Below are positions 9,594-21,954 of a stretch of 64,000 bases of DNA, in pieces. How positions within the stretch are numbered: the stretch's first letter is position 1; every line of letters starts with the position of its first letter. Under the pieces are notes generated by a model. That model searched no databases, was not told the DNA's origin, and was given only the letters and a program-made list of their open reading frames with translations. The position numbers and the translations under genes were made by a program. Origin of the DNA: Paramacrobiotus metropolitanus (Eukaryota; Tardigrada; Eutardigrada; Parachela; Macrobiotidae); contig NW_026570242.1 of NCBI RefSeq assembly GCF_019649055.1, forward strand, positions 310,001-374,000, given 5' to 3'.

Positions 9594-12500
9594 TCAGCCT
9601 ATTTGTGGAGGTCGCGATGGTGGGTACTGTGGCCCTTGGCAAAGCGGATTCTGGAGCCACTTCGGACAGCAGAACCAAAAGTAGCTGGGAGATTTTCTGT
9701 CAGCGGCCGTCAGATGTCTACATGTGTCGATTGGACTGTCAAACATATCCGGATAGATGTAGCAGTTCGCATTCATAATACTAGTGGGAGGAGGTGGATG
9801 CGGCACCATTGGAAAAGGATAAGGAAGAGCACATTGTGGCGGTAGAGTTGTTGTGGTTGTGCGGGTTGTCCTCGTCTACAGAAAATTCTAACGGTTAGTA
9901 TACTAAGTTACTGATCCTCTAATTAACAAATTCATATTTACAGACGACCGCCTGTGAAAAATACGACAGGGTGATCGAAAACCTTTTGTAAGTACTTCAT
10001 CATTCGTAGATTGCTAACTGGTCTGCTCGCAGGCAACGAAATCTGAATTACCGTCGTTAAAGGTATTATTGTAGTTGTGGTATGAGTCGTCAAGGTGGTG
10101 GTAGGCGTTGTGGTGGATTTAATGGTTGAAGTGGTAACGGGAGGGATCGAGAAGGTTATCGAAGTGGCTGCTTTTGCAGTCATGGAATTGGCAGATTCCG
10201 CTGTCAACTGCAACTTTTCTGTCATGACAGGCAAGGCTCGGTTGCTGACTACAGTCGATGGGGCTACAGCTGTAGCGGGACTTGGCAGGACAACTGGTTG
10301 TATTGTCGCATTTCTAGTCGTCACACCCGCTGAATTCATAACCGCACCCGATGACGTGGGCGTAGAAATGGGTGCGGCGTATCTGTCAGTCGTTGATGCT
10401 GTGGCAGCAGCTGTCGCGAATGGCGTACTAACCATGACAGGGGTTTCAGTGGGGATACTTACTGACACAGTCGCTGTAAAGAAGCGAGGAACTATAGTGC
10501 TTGTAGTAGCGCTGTTGTTCGGCTGGATAACAGCCACAACTGAGTTGACTGGTGGGGTTGGAGTGGCTTCCATTGACCAATTAGTTCTAGCCGTAAACGA
10601 TGCCATGGGGGATTGTTCTGAAGTCGTCCAAGCAGGTCTCGTGGTGGCCGGCCTTGTGGTTGTTGTCACAGTCATAGCTGAAGTGATTGGTATGGTAGTC
10701 GTTGCGATAGTTGGGGTAGTCGTCGTAGCCGGTATCATTGCGGTCGCCTTAGTGGACGTTGAAACCGTTGCCATGGTGGTGGGCAACATGGTTGCGGGCA
10801 ACGTGGTCGTGGTAACCGGTGTAGTGGTTGTCGGTTCGGAGGTCATCGTAGTGGTCGGCTCCATGGTCGTCGTAACCGGCGTCGTTGTGGTCGGTTCGGA
10901 GGTCACAGTAGTAGTCGGCTCCAAGGTCGTCGTAACCGGCGTCGTTGTGGTCGGTTCCATGGTCGTTGTAACCGGCGTCGTAGTGGTCTGCTCCATGGTC
11001 GTCGTAACCGGCGTCGCAGTGGTCGCCTCCATACTCGTCGTAACCGGCGTCGCTGTGGTCGGTTCGGAGGTTGCAGTAGTGGTGGGCTCCGTGGTTGTCG
11101 TAACCGGTGTAGGGGTTGTCGGCTCGGAGGTCGTCGTAGTGGTCTGCTCCGTGGTCGTTGTAACCGGCATCGTAGTGGTCTGCTCCATGGTCGTCGTAAC
11201 CGGCGTCGCAGTAATCGCCTCCATACTCGTCGTAAACGGCGTCGCTGTGGTCGGTTCGGAGGTTGCAGTAGTGGTCGGCTCCGTGGTTGTCGTAACCGGT
11301 GTAGGGGTTGTCGGCTCGAAGGTCGTCGTAGTGGTCTGCTCCGTGGTCGTTGTAACCGGCGTCGTAGTGGTCTGCTCCATGGTCGTCGTAACCGGCGTCG
11401 CAGTGGTCGCCTCCATACTCGTCGTAACCGGCGTCGTTGTGCTCGGCTCCGTGGTCGTCGTAACCGGTGTCGTTGCGGTTGGCTCAGTGGTCGTCGGAAC
11501 CAGTGTAGTGGCTGACGGTTCGGAGGTCGTCGTAGTGGTCGGCTCAGTGGTCGTTGTAACCGGCATCGTAGTGGTCTGCTCGATGGTCGTCGTAACCGGC
11601 GTCGCAGTGGTCGCCTCCATACTCGTCGTAAACGGCGTCGCTGTGGTCGGTTCGGAGGTTGCAGTAGTGGTGGGCTCCGTGGTTGTCGTAACCGGTGTAG
11701 GGGTTGTCGGCTCGGAGGTCGTCGTAGTGGTCTGCTCCGTGGTCGTTGTAACCGGCATCGTAGTGGTCTGCTCCATGGTCGTCGTAACCGGCGTCGCAGT
11801 GGTCGCCTCCATACTCGTCGTAAACGGCGTCGCTGTGGTCGGTTCGGAGGTTGCAGTAGTGGTGGGCTCCGTGGTTGTCGTAACCGGTGTAGGGGTTGTC
11901 GGCTCGGAGGTCGTCGTAGTGGTCTGCTCCGTGGTCGTTGTAACCGGCGTCGTAGTGGTCGCCTCCATGCTCGTCGTAACCGGCGTCGCAGTGGTCGCCT
12001 CCATACTCGTCGTAACCGGCGTCGTTGTGCTCGGCTCCGTGGTCGTCGTAACCGGTGTCGTTGCGGTTGGCTCAGTGGTCGTCGGAACCAGTGTAGTGGC
12101 TGACGGTTCGGAGGTCGTCGTAGTGGTCGGCTCAGTGGTCGTCGTAACCGGCGCCGTTGTGGTCGGTTCGGAGGTCACAGTAGTGGTCGTCGGAAGCGGT
12201 CTCGTAGATGTCCTGTGCGTGGTCGTTGTAACCTGCATCGTAGTGCTCGGCTCCGGGGTCGTTGTGACCAGTGTCGTTCTGGTCGGCTCCCTGGTCGTCG
12301 GAACCGGTGCAATGGTTGTTGGCTCCATGTTCATGATAACCGGTGTTATGGTAGTTGGCTCAGTGGTTGGTGGTGTATTTAGGGTCATGACGATATCGGG
12401 TACTTCTGTTGATAGCGGTGTCGCTGTGACCACTGGATCTAAAGTAAAAAATACAACATTTTCATTTGAGTACTGATTTTCTTTGTCAGCTGGGGGGGGG

Positions 12501-13166
12501 GGCACGACGTTATAACACTCGAGCCAGTTTAGGTCGGTTTTCTTTGTGAAAAAAAAACCTTTCATGTAACTGCAGCGATGTTTGGGACTACAGGTAATTG
12601 CGCATATCAACTGCATGTGGTGTACACGTGAATAGTGGCGACAATACTGACACTATCTGCACTTATCGAATATGGAACGCTCTGGTCAGGTAAAATTGAT
12701 TCGCTTTCTGAACTGTCTAAAGCCGCCTCGCTCGCTGCGTAAACAGTTGTTCCTAGAGTGGCGTAATCCAAAGAGAAGGGTACTCCCTTCGAATAATACC
12801 GTTCGGTGGCACCTCAACAAAAGCCGATGATGGCGTCGATATTGCACTGGTTAATATACTGTCCAGGGAGGTCGTGGTCAGGGTTCTGAACAAACTTGAT
12901 AATGCTGTAATTCTTCCGGTTTCAGTGGCTGATGCATCCGTAAACGGGTTAGTCCGAAAGGTCGATCTGTAACAAACTCCAGCAATACATCTTCCCAGGC
13001 AGCGCCCATGGCATGTAACGGGCTCATCTGTGGTGGTGCGTGTTGATGGCTGTAAGTCATCATAACCATAAGCTCCTGCAGATTTTTTAAACCGATGTTG
13101 AGAAAGAAAATTAGTGTTGCCTCTCGCTGAACCTGTTGCCGTTAACGAACCGAACAATGTTTCGTC
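9594..13166 (-). CDS. Mucin-like Thr-rich secreted protein A
   Basis: Exons read in transcript order: about 13166-12753 (a Cys-bearing region with 'CHGRC', 'GRC' and 'AGVC'), 12438-10052 (about 795 codons, nearly all Thr, Pro, Val, Glu, Met) and 9875-9594 (C-terminal module). The repeat exon is a TTTT/EPTTTTPVTTT array with a 64-residue (192 bp) higher-order period, expected to be densely O-glycosylated. The last exon opens 'TRTTRTTTTTLPP', then a six-cysteine module with spacing C-x22-C-x13-C-x16-CC-x8-C around 'PPPPTSIMNA', 'CYIYPD' and 'CRHLTAAD'. The same last exon and intron position occur in gene B (14688-16910), so these are tandem paralogs. The signal-peptide exon and the junction between the first two exons were not resolved. 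A cuticle, gut-lining or mucus role is inference only. Confidence 0.7.
11059..12150. repeat. 192-bp higher-order tandem repeat in mucin A
   Basis: The anchor string tcggttcggaggttgcag recurs at about 11059, 11251, 11647 and 11839, giving spacings of 192, 396 and 192 bases. A second block beginning gttgtgctcggctccgtgg recurs at about 11434 and 12028 (594 apart). Units are built from a basic coding period of about 11 codons, all in frame. Confidence 0.85.
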
Positions 13167-14687
13167 CTAAAATTAAAATATTAACACTTTGATGCAAACC
13201 AGAAACGTAAACATCTTAGAACGTATGCGGAACAAGCGAAACAAGGCTGTACCGCGTGCGCGGAAGGCGGATTCATGGATAAAAATTCCATGGGAACAAA
13301 GATTAAAAATATCGTTTGTATCACATGCATCCATGCGGTGGTGATAATAGTAACTCACTGATGGCTTTTTTATTGCACATGATAACTTTACGGGAATGAG
13401 GTTGGTACAGTTCACACTTTTGTAAAGTAAACTTAAACTCTTAAGAAAAAGAGTGATGGATCCAATGGGTAAGTGTGAAAGTTTTGGAGAGTACGCACGC
13501 CAATATGTATTTACGGTTTGCGTTGCTAAAGAAATGACTAAATTATTTGTTTGGCATTAATTTTTTGTTTCTGCTTAGGTGGGAAGTTAGTTAGGTAGAA
13601 GGTATGGTAGGGAAGTTCAAAATTTTATAAACACGGATTTAAAGTTTTCATGTTTTTATTTCACCAAAAGGAAATTAATCTCTTTTCTTTCGCTTCGGTC
13701 AGGGCCCCACTCAGTAGTAATGAGCGAAATCTGAGCCTTCGTTCAGTGCAGTCTTGACGTAAATCATTGTTAGGCATTTAGTACGTCAGTATGATCACAT
13801 TATCTTGCACCACGGCGGTACGAGTGCCTTTTTCTTTTCTTTGTATCTGTACTCCTGAATAGCAATGCACGTTTTCGTCCATTTTTTGTGACCTTTCCGG
13901 TACTATATATACTTGCGCCTTTCACTCAATAATTTACATTCGTCATTAGAGTTTTTGCGCACAGAAATCTTAATTTCGGATCACAAAAGACTTATGCATG
14001 CCGTTATGTTACGTTATGCAGGTCACGATATGCGGTAGATACCACCATGCAGGTTTTGCATGCATAAACCATAGTGCCGAATGGTAGCGGGATGAGAAAA
14101 AGGCAGTGCCGGTAACAGTTGCGTTTATGTTGAACTTTAACGTGTCCGATCACCGAAAATTATATTGTATCGACCTACTGTATTGTACATATGTAATTAG
14201 TCTTTTTGACTGCATACAATTTCAGCCGAACTGTTCTTTCACTTTTGTTTGCCAAATCGCTGAAAATGAGAGTTGAAAATTGCTGTTTTGATGCGCTTAC
14301 CGGCAGTGACTCTTTGTCAGTTATACGCTGCAGTGCGGTACTAAAGGTAACGCAGGCCACAATAACGGCTCTAGAAGTCAATGTATTTGCAGACAAGTTC
14401 ATCGACGCATAGTAACTACCGATTACTGAAATTCCCAGTAATTAATTTTTGTAGATAGATCATGCTTTCGTATGTGGATTTTACTATACGAGTAGGCAAA
14501 TAGTTTTTGTTGACAAATTCCAGTGCTCCGCCAACATAACGGGTCGTCGGACGTCGAAACTATCGGAACACTGTATACTGTTCGCGGATATTCTGGTAGC
14601 ATTTAATAGTAGTGAATGTTTTCCGGTTCGAGAATTTATTTTCTCAACTCGAGGTAGCATTGACATCCTTGGATTCTACAAAATCTG
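13167..14687. other. Gap between mucin genes
   Basis: Should hold the 5' exon and promoter of mucin A (minus strand). Frames at 13173-13415 (-) and 14175-14412 (both strands) are short and mutually overlapping, with no support. A tatatata box near 13905 lies on the plus strand with no gene following it. Confidence 0.4.
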
Positions 14688-16910
14688 TTATCCGGTCTTT
14701 AATGGTTTCGCAGGGGGATACTGAGGTCCTTGGCAATTAGGATTTTGAGACCACTTGGCACAGCACCACCAGAAATAGCTTTTGTCTGGTTTGTCGGCGG
14801 CTGTTAAATGTCTGCAAGTGTCAAGTGGGTTGGCATACGTATCCGGATAGATATAACAGCCCGCGTTCATAATACTAGTGGGAGGCGGTGGATTTGGTTT
14901 CATTGGGAACGTATATGGCTGCGCGCACATTGGAGGTAGCGTTGTGGTTGTTGTTCTGGTTGTCCTTGTTGTCTACAACGTGCTCTTTCCCAGTAAGTGG
15001 TTACCTTGTTAGCAAACTGCGCATAATAATATTAAGGCAAACAGTTACTAACAAAATTGCAAGGACTTGCACTTTACTGTACGGTTATATGTATTTTTAT
15101 ATACGTTTACGAAAGGTGATTATTCGTTTGTGCTTTCCTTTCCTTGTTTAACGAGAAAGTAACACAAATTACCGTTGGCGTTGTTGTTCGCAGCGTTGTA
15201 GTAGTTGGTTTCGTCGTAGTTGTTGGTGTCGTTGTTCTCGTAGTACTTGTGGAGGTTGTTGTCGATGTCCTGGTAGTGGGTGTTGTGGTCGTTTTTGGTG
15301 TGGTTGTTGGCGTTGTCGTTGTCATTGTTGTAGTCGTCGTTGGTGTAGTTGTGGTTGTCGGTGTTGTGGTTGTAGTGGCTTCCGTAGTGGTAATTGGCTC
15401 TTCTGTTGTCGTAGGTTCTTCTGTAGTTGTCGTTTCTGGAGTAGTCGTCGTGGTGGGCGTGGTTGTTGTCGGCTCTGTTGTTGTACTGGTAGAAGTAGTC
15501 GTGGTCGGTGTTGTGGTTGTTGGTTCGGTAGTTGTCGAAGTCTCCGTGGTTGTGGTAGGAGTTGTGGTCGTTGTCGTTGTGGTGGTCGTAGTCGGTGTTG
15601 TGGTTGTTGGTTCTGTGGTGGTCGTAGTAGGCGTGGTCGTTGTCGTCGTGGGTGCTGTTGTTGTGGTAGTTGATTCGGTAGTGGTAGTAGTAGGCGTGGT
15701 CGTTGTCGTAGTTGTCGTGGGTGTTGTTGCAGTAGTTGATTCGGTGGTGGTAGTAGTAGGCGTGGTCGTTGTCGTGGGTGTCGTTGTGGTAGTAGGTTCG
15801 GTTGTGGTGGATGTGGTGGTAGTGGGCGTTGTTGTAGTCGATGTGGTAGTCGTAGACGTAGTTGTTGTTGTCGGAACGGTCGTTGTACTGGTGGACGTTG
15901 TGGTTGTTGTCGTACTTGTGCCCGCGGATGTCGTGGTCGGCGTTGTCGTCGTGATGGTCGTTGTCGATTCAGCTAAGCGATTAACCAACAAAATTTAACT
16001 ATCATGGCTAAATTCTCGTAAAAACAATCTCGTAAAACCAACCTAGCAAATAATTTTCATTGCAAAATCTTTTAACAGTATTTTAAAAGTGTTACTCAGT
16101 ATACTGTTAACGCCACTCTGTACTTGGTGCTCGGGTCCATGTTGGTGGAGTCGCCGCCTTTGTTCTGAACTGCTGCTGGTCGCAGCATGGTCCTGGTACG
16201 CATACACCTGCTTCGATGTAGGTCAGACCGGTATTGTTGTAATTTCCATCCAAATACAGTGCTCCTCCAGTGATACCGTCGTCCGTTTCCAGCTCAGAAC
16301 CATAGTCCCACGGAGTTCTGTTCGTGCCGGCACTGTTATACTCGATTCTGCTACACTGACAAACCGTTAAATAACCCCAACGTTCCCACTGAAATCTGTC
16401 ATCCGCTACAGCACAAGAACTGTGCTTATTGGAGTCCGCTCCATATACAACAACACGGTCATCTAGAAACATTGTATAGAAAATATTAGAAATAATAGCA
16501 ACTCCAATGGCTTTGGTGGTGAATTTTCGTGGTCTCCTTACAAAGGAACCTTTCTTTTAACTTGCTTTAATATTACTTTATTTAGTAGATGTAATTTACG
16601 ATATAACTGTTTTAAACCGCATTGAGCTTTATGCAGTAAATCGTTCTGTTTCAAACTACGGTCAGGAAGTGGCCGATGAGATGTGAGCGACGATAAGTTG
16701 GACGACATCCCTATTTATAAAATAATAGTACTTGAGAAATTAAGCCAACTTGCACCAACCTATGTCCCCACTAATTACAGGCTCTGGCAGAGTTATTATG
16801 GAAGCAGCAGGAACCCCCACGCTTTTTGCTTGAGCGACTTGAGCATCAAACTGACCAAAACTCGGCGCAGCTAAGGATAAAATTGCCAGACACCACAAGA
16901 AAAATCTCAT
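14688..16910 (-). CDS. Mucin-like Thr-rich secreted protein B
   Basis: Exons in transcript order: 16910-16779 (signal peptide, 44 codons), about 16470-16112 (Cys-containing N domain ending with 'GVCVPGPCC'), 15972-15173 (about 267 codons, almost pure TTTT/PTTTT/EPTTT) and 14972-14688 (C-terminal module). The signal peptide has a hydrophobic core ('FFLWCLAILSLAA') and a plausible cleavage after 'SFG'. Junctions two and three are phase-consistent (C|CT and phase 0); the junction after the signal exon is off by one as read, so a small exon may be missing. The last exon carries the six-cysteine module with exactly the spacing of gene A (C-x22-C-x13-C-x16-CC-x8-C) and about 60% visible identity. 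The repeat exon is far shorter than in A and lacks the 192-bp superstructure. Secreted, heavily O-glycosylated protein inferred; family not recognised. Confidence 0.75.
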
Positions 16911-17606
16911 ATTTAGTGCACCAGCTTTTGATAAACACAGAAACTTTCGTGCAACTCAAGCCAAGAATCAGCAACAGGATTCTTCATAATCTGGTAGTCA
17001 GTAATACGAGCATGGTTTGTAATCTTCGAGAATGGTGCTGGTATGTCCAAAAATACTTCGCTTGGAGTAACACAAAGTCGAACGAACTTGCTTCAAAATT
17101 GATAGAGTATCACGGTGAAAACAAAGTACCGGAAGTATGTAAAGGGTTCTGGAGGTCAGGCCAACAATAGAAAAGCGGGCCTGTGTGCTTTCCAGTGCTT
17201 GGTAACTTGATACGAGATTAATGAACGTTTCCGTTGCGCGTTAGTAAACTGCTGCTGGAAATGTTTTATAAAGCTGTTATTATGTTCTATTAAGTATTAT
17301 AGATTGGCATCTACCATCAGAGTTCTGAACTTCTGTGTTCCGAATGCGCGGCCTAAATTGCTGGGCGCGCAGCTAGCGATTTTGAAGTTATTAACTGGTT
17401 GTACAGTAAATAGCATGCTTTTGTGCAGAAAGCACTTTGGAAATCTTTGCTATTTCAGTCAATACCAAAAGACAATTTTTTTAATTCATTTCTACATACA
17501 TAAGACATAACGTTGTGCAAATGATACTAACGAGTAACAATTTTTGCGCGACTTTATACCAAGTGCCAGACTGGCCGCTGCTGACTACATAACTCGCAAA
17601 AAATCT
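16911..17606. other. Upstream region of mucin B
   Basis: Presumed promoter of the minus-strand mucin B gene. No frame with support and no repeat recognised. Confidence 0.4.
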
Positions 17607-17676
17607 GCCGATTGCGGGAATCGAACCCGCGTCCTCTGTACTCTAAGGCCGAGAGAGGCACCACTAGGCTATCGGC
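17607..17676 (-). tRNA. tRNA-like Pol III gene, isotype unresolved
   Basis: Read on the minus strand this is 70 bases with a 6/7 bp acceptor stem (GCCGATA with AATCGGC), a perfect 5-bp T-arm around TTCGATT, an A-box TAGCCTAGTGG and a B-box GGTTCGATTCC, followed 3 bases later by a T6 Pol III terminator. The middle does not fold into a normal cloverleaf. One reading gives a 4-bp anticodon stem with GCC in the loop but no U33. Another gives a perfect 5-bp stem with a 16-base loop and no D-arm. It could be a decayed tRNA, a tRNA-derived SINE head or a non-canonical tRNA. An 8-bp hairpin (17684-17703) lies just upstream. Confidence 0.6.
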
Positions 17677-17954
17677 GTACAGCAGAATATCGTAAGATAT
17701 TCTCCGTACAGCCGGCAACCTAACGAACAGAGCCACGCTCCTAACACAAGGTATTCGATGGTGACAATACTGGGACGGGATAGTCAAGCAAGCTTGCTTC
17801 GCTCGCTTGCGTTTCGTAGAAATGGTTCGAAATCATTGTACCGCAGTGTATTGCCTGACCGTAAGCATTGTGTCGTTTGACCATACTGTTATAAGCATAC
17901 ACTTTTTTCAACGACGCTGTGCGAAAGACGTTAACTTAAAATAGGTATTTCGAA

Positions 17955-20900
17955 TCAGTGGTTTAATTTAGCTTGGATGATTCGCGCTCGAACATGTTCA
18001 TCCTCAGCTGGATCCTTGGGAATAAACTCGTCCACATTAATTTCCTTGAGTGTCACCACATCATCCCGATCATTTTCCTTTTCTCCAGTAGTGTGCGCCG
18101 TTAAGGTCACAGCCGACAGTTTGCTGACCATATCCACGTCATACAGCGATACGGTGTTGCCTTCGATATGCACCGGTGGTTGCGGCAACGTCGACCTCAG
18201 GGGCGGAAGATCGTAAGGGCGAACTTGATTTTGGCGATAGATGTCGACCTGCTCCTGCAACCAGTCGTTCGTCTGGTCCACCAGTGCCGATGCTTTCTCA
18301 CGTGCGTTTTTGCGCTTCTCTTGAGCAACGCACTCTTGTTGCGATTCACTCAGTTCTGGAGCTTCTTCTGCAAACATTTCTTCGATGACTGCTTGCTGTG
18401 TGTCGTTTAGCTGCGGATTAGGATCGTCGGCAATTTCCATTAAACGCGCTCTGTCTATTCGATCGAATCGGTGGTGGTAGCGAGGTCGCTTCCTCCGCAG
18501 AATTCTCTTCCTTCTGAGTCCTGAACTGCGCGCTTGCTTTTCCACAATGATATTGACGGCATGTTGCAGCCTTTGCAACCCAACTTGGCATTGGCGTTTG
18601 CGCAGGTCGCGAGGATATTTCGCTCGGAAATAATCCGTCAAAGGATGGAATATTTCCACACCATGGGCGAAATTATACTCGACATCCATTGCACGCATCA
18701 TCCCCAGACGTCGTTTGATGTACGTCTGGTACGCTCTACCGTGCCTATCGAGACGGTGAATCGGAGGAGTGATAGTTGGCAAGATTTTTGGATGTTGGAG
18801 ACGGTATTTCGCATCTTTCGGTGTTTCCGTGGTTGGCGTTTCTGTCGACTGGCGTTGCATAGTCGTTGTCAGTTGCGACATGGCTCCGAACAACGTATCA
18901 TGGATAGACATCCGTCGGCTTTCCATGGCCAAGTTCTCTGTATAACAAATCATAATGAGATAGTTTATGCAGCTTTTGGGAACCGTGTGCACTTACGATG
19001 TTCTCGTAAAATACGGCGGTGAACATCGGGTATGAGAACGCTGTAAACCATGGAAGCAATAAAGGTTTCCTTCTCCTGTTGAGTCATCCTAGACATCAAA
19101 CAAAAAATATCAAGGTCACGACAGAATATACATCGTCAGCTGTTACTGGGTATGCAAGTTTACTCACGCTCTTGTGAAATGCGCTTCTGCGCTGACAATA
19201 TTTTCCCAAGTGGATTTCTGTTTATTAATAAAGGTTTCCTTGGCTAAATGTTGTTCAGCACGGTGTACAGCACTTAACACTGCTCTTTCGGCCGGTATAT
19301 GATGGTTTTGTTGGAACTGTGGAGACAATCAGCTGATGCAACAAATAAGTGAAACAACATTACTACCGGCTACTGACCAATTGAACTGTGGCTTCCTGTT
19401 CCATGTATCGTCGGTAATCCTGTTGCCTTCGTCCAGCTTCGTGGGACTCTCGCATTCGCCGCTGAGTTTCCGCGAAACGTTTCCACCGATCGACGGCATT
19501 GAACTCCAACTGCCGTACCAGCTCGTAGTGTTTTTCTCTCAAAACTTCTGTGCCAATTTGCGCTTCCAGTGATGACAAGAAACTTTCAATAAAGTGCATC
19601 TGCAAATGAAGTACACTATGTATTACACAGAAAATGTTTTTAGTTGTGATTTCAAAGTTTATTCAAACTCTGTAGCGATGGAACATAATGGCACGGCCCC
19701 GCTCCTGCATTTCTTCGTAGCGTTGTTTCATCTCGATCTTGGCGCGGTCGGTCAGGGCTACGTTGCCGCGCACTTCGTCGATTAAAGCCTTTCGTAGTCG
19801 TATTCCGGTTTGTATCTGTTTCAGTAAGCTTGATATATTGTAGTGCACTTTAAAAACTGTTTTATGTGTTTTTACCATTTTCTGCATAGTTCTGCCTTTG
19901 ACCAGCTTCTGTATAATTACAGCGGCTCGGAACGTCTCAATCTGGTCAACATCCAAAGGCGGCACGGACAACATGGGGCGTGGTTTTTCGGGAACGGCTT
20001 TTGGGCGAAGTAAAGCTGGGGGCTTACGTTTTTTCTTCTTGTCGATCAGGTCAACATTAGAGTCATCCAGACTTCCCCCTGTACTCCGCTCTTTTTATAT
20101 TCTTATTTTTTAAGGAAAATTTACTGTTAGGCCGATCTTACCAGCTAGATCAAATGATATCGCTTCGAACCTTGCCGCTTCCTTAAACTTCCTCTTCACA
20201 TAACCTTTGGGTCCGTAAATGTTATCCTTTCTTGGAAGATAGATATCAGCGCGGATGTTAGAAGGATCCATGTCTTTCAGAACTTCTGAGAAGCCCTGCC
20301 AGGTATCCATGTAGTAATCTGGCTTGTTGTCCCAGGTTAAATTTGTCACAATGTCCCCCTGATTGGCTTTTGGAAAGTAGCGTCGGGCATCATGACCAAA
20401 CGCTTCTGAAGCTTGCTTCATCAAATCCACATCGGCTGGGTTGGTCTGCCATTTGTAGATCGTGCGCTCCATGAATCGGTGTTTCCAGTTGTAGTATCTT
20501 CGCCCTGAATCCGGTACCGGTTAACCAATGAGAGCGTAGAACGTTGCAGTTAAAACTCACAGATATGAACATCGTACCAAATAACGGACATTTCGGCATC
20601 AAACCGCTGCTGCTGATTGGATTCCAATGACTGCTTCGCTTCGTCGATCCTTTGTGCCAAATACTGTTGGCTTTGCTGGATAGTCTCTATAAAGGCCTCC
20701 TTCTTGTCCTCCATATGCCTGTTTTAAATAATAAAGTGTTTAGTTTCACGGCAGATCTCAGCTTCCTAAGCCTATTGTGTGTTAAATATTTAACATACTC
20801 TTGCATCTCTTTCCCAAGATATTCCCATTTTTCATGCTCCAGTCGTTCGAACTGTTTCATTTGTTCTTCGGGTGCATCGTATTGACCGCTACCTTTAAAC

Positions 20901-21954
20901 AGCTTCTGCATCTCTTTTCGCCGCAGTCCTCGTTTGACAAGGTTCATTGTCTTGTTGGTAAACGGCTTATAGTTTTTCGGATACACTGTATCAAAGTAAT
21001 GATAGACTTCCTTCATTTTGGTGCCCAGTTCCGCTGGGTCGGTCTGAGCAGACTGGGCGCGGTAGTCCGTTTGACAAGCGATGTGCCGCGAATTTTGGGC
21101 TTGGAAATTCAGTCCGTCTGTGGCGGCATTTGTTGACAACTGCGCATGATCTTTGACTTCTCGGGACAATGGATAGTTGTAATCTAAATACTGGATGTCC
21201 CCATCAAAGTGAGGAATGTTGGGGCTACATATGAAAATGAATTATTACGAGTAAAATAGCCAGTGACAAAACAGCAGACCATTAAAGTTGAATGTTCGCC
21301 AGGTTACCGTGTATAAGTTTCCCAGCGATCACGCCCACGCACAGTCGCTGCTAAGCTGGTGGCATTTTTTCCCAGTGGTCTGCACAAAACTCGAATTGGT
21401 GGTTTGCGTAATTTAGTTTCATGGTGAAACAGTGTTTTCGCTCACTTGCTCACTTTGGATAACCGAAGTCCATGTGATAGGGATATCGGGCACCATCTTT
21501 GAACTCAAAGTGTCCGCGCTGAGTACGCGGGAGCCCGGAGAATATATGTGGATAAATGGCCACGTATTGCTGCAATGATTCGATAGGGTAATCGATGATG
21601 AGGAAGAATTCGTACACCATTAGTACAAGTTAGTCATGAAACGAGACATTACCAAATCGTTGGGTTGCGAACGCGCTTTTGCAGCATTGTGGTAGTGCGT
21701 CTTAAGACTGCTGGAATGATTCGTTGGATCTAAGGAATAAGTTGCAATTTATGAAGTGTAACAACAAAAAAATACTGCGTGACCTCTCGGGTTTCATTAG
21801 CACAAAATCAGTACTAGGGATATTACGAAGTACTGTACGTGATCCGAACGTCAGCAGGGAAATATCTCTAAGATTTACCGTAAAGAAAATCGAACGGTCG
21901 GGTATTTGCCACATGCGATCTTCTTATGGGCCCAAACGACTTGTACGGAGCCAT
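17955..21954 (-). CDS. CFAP91: Cilia and flagella associated protein 91 (MAATS1)
   Basis: Multi-exon gene. The first exons are 21954-21879, 21729-21653 and 21569-21454, with consistent phases (1, 0, 2). Further exons follow near 21223-20800, 20690-20470, 20470-20110, 19974-19663, 19605-19363 and about 18950-17955. The start exon encodes 'RPFDFLYG', followed by 'FEFKDGARYPYHMDFGYP' and the hallmark pair 'ACQTDYR...AQTDP', which recall MAATS1/AAT1 proteins. The rest is helical and highly charged (K/R/E/Q), ending in an acidic region. CFAP91 is a calmodulin-associated component at the base of radial spokes of motile axonemes and is needed for sperm tails. Its presence implies flagellated sperm or motile cilia. 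Middle exon borders are approximate. Confidence 0.75.

Noticed and set aside
10052-12438. CRISPR-like regular repeat spacing
   Set aside because: The period is coding, in frame and without unique spacers; this is a mucin tandem repeat in an animal genome.
10095-12476. 793-codon Val-rich plus-strand open frame
   Set aside because: Antisense shadow of the Thr-rich mucin A exon (ACN codons read backwards give Val/Gly); no splice or start support.
13900-13960. TATA-like promoter with initiator-like sequence
   Set aside because: No gene follows on the plus strand; AT-rich coincidence cannot be excluded.
15144-15998. 284-codon Val-rich plus-strand frame
   Set aside because: Same antisense effect over the mucin B repeat exon.
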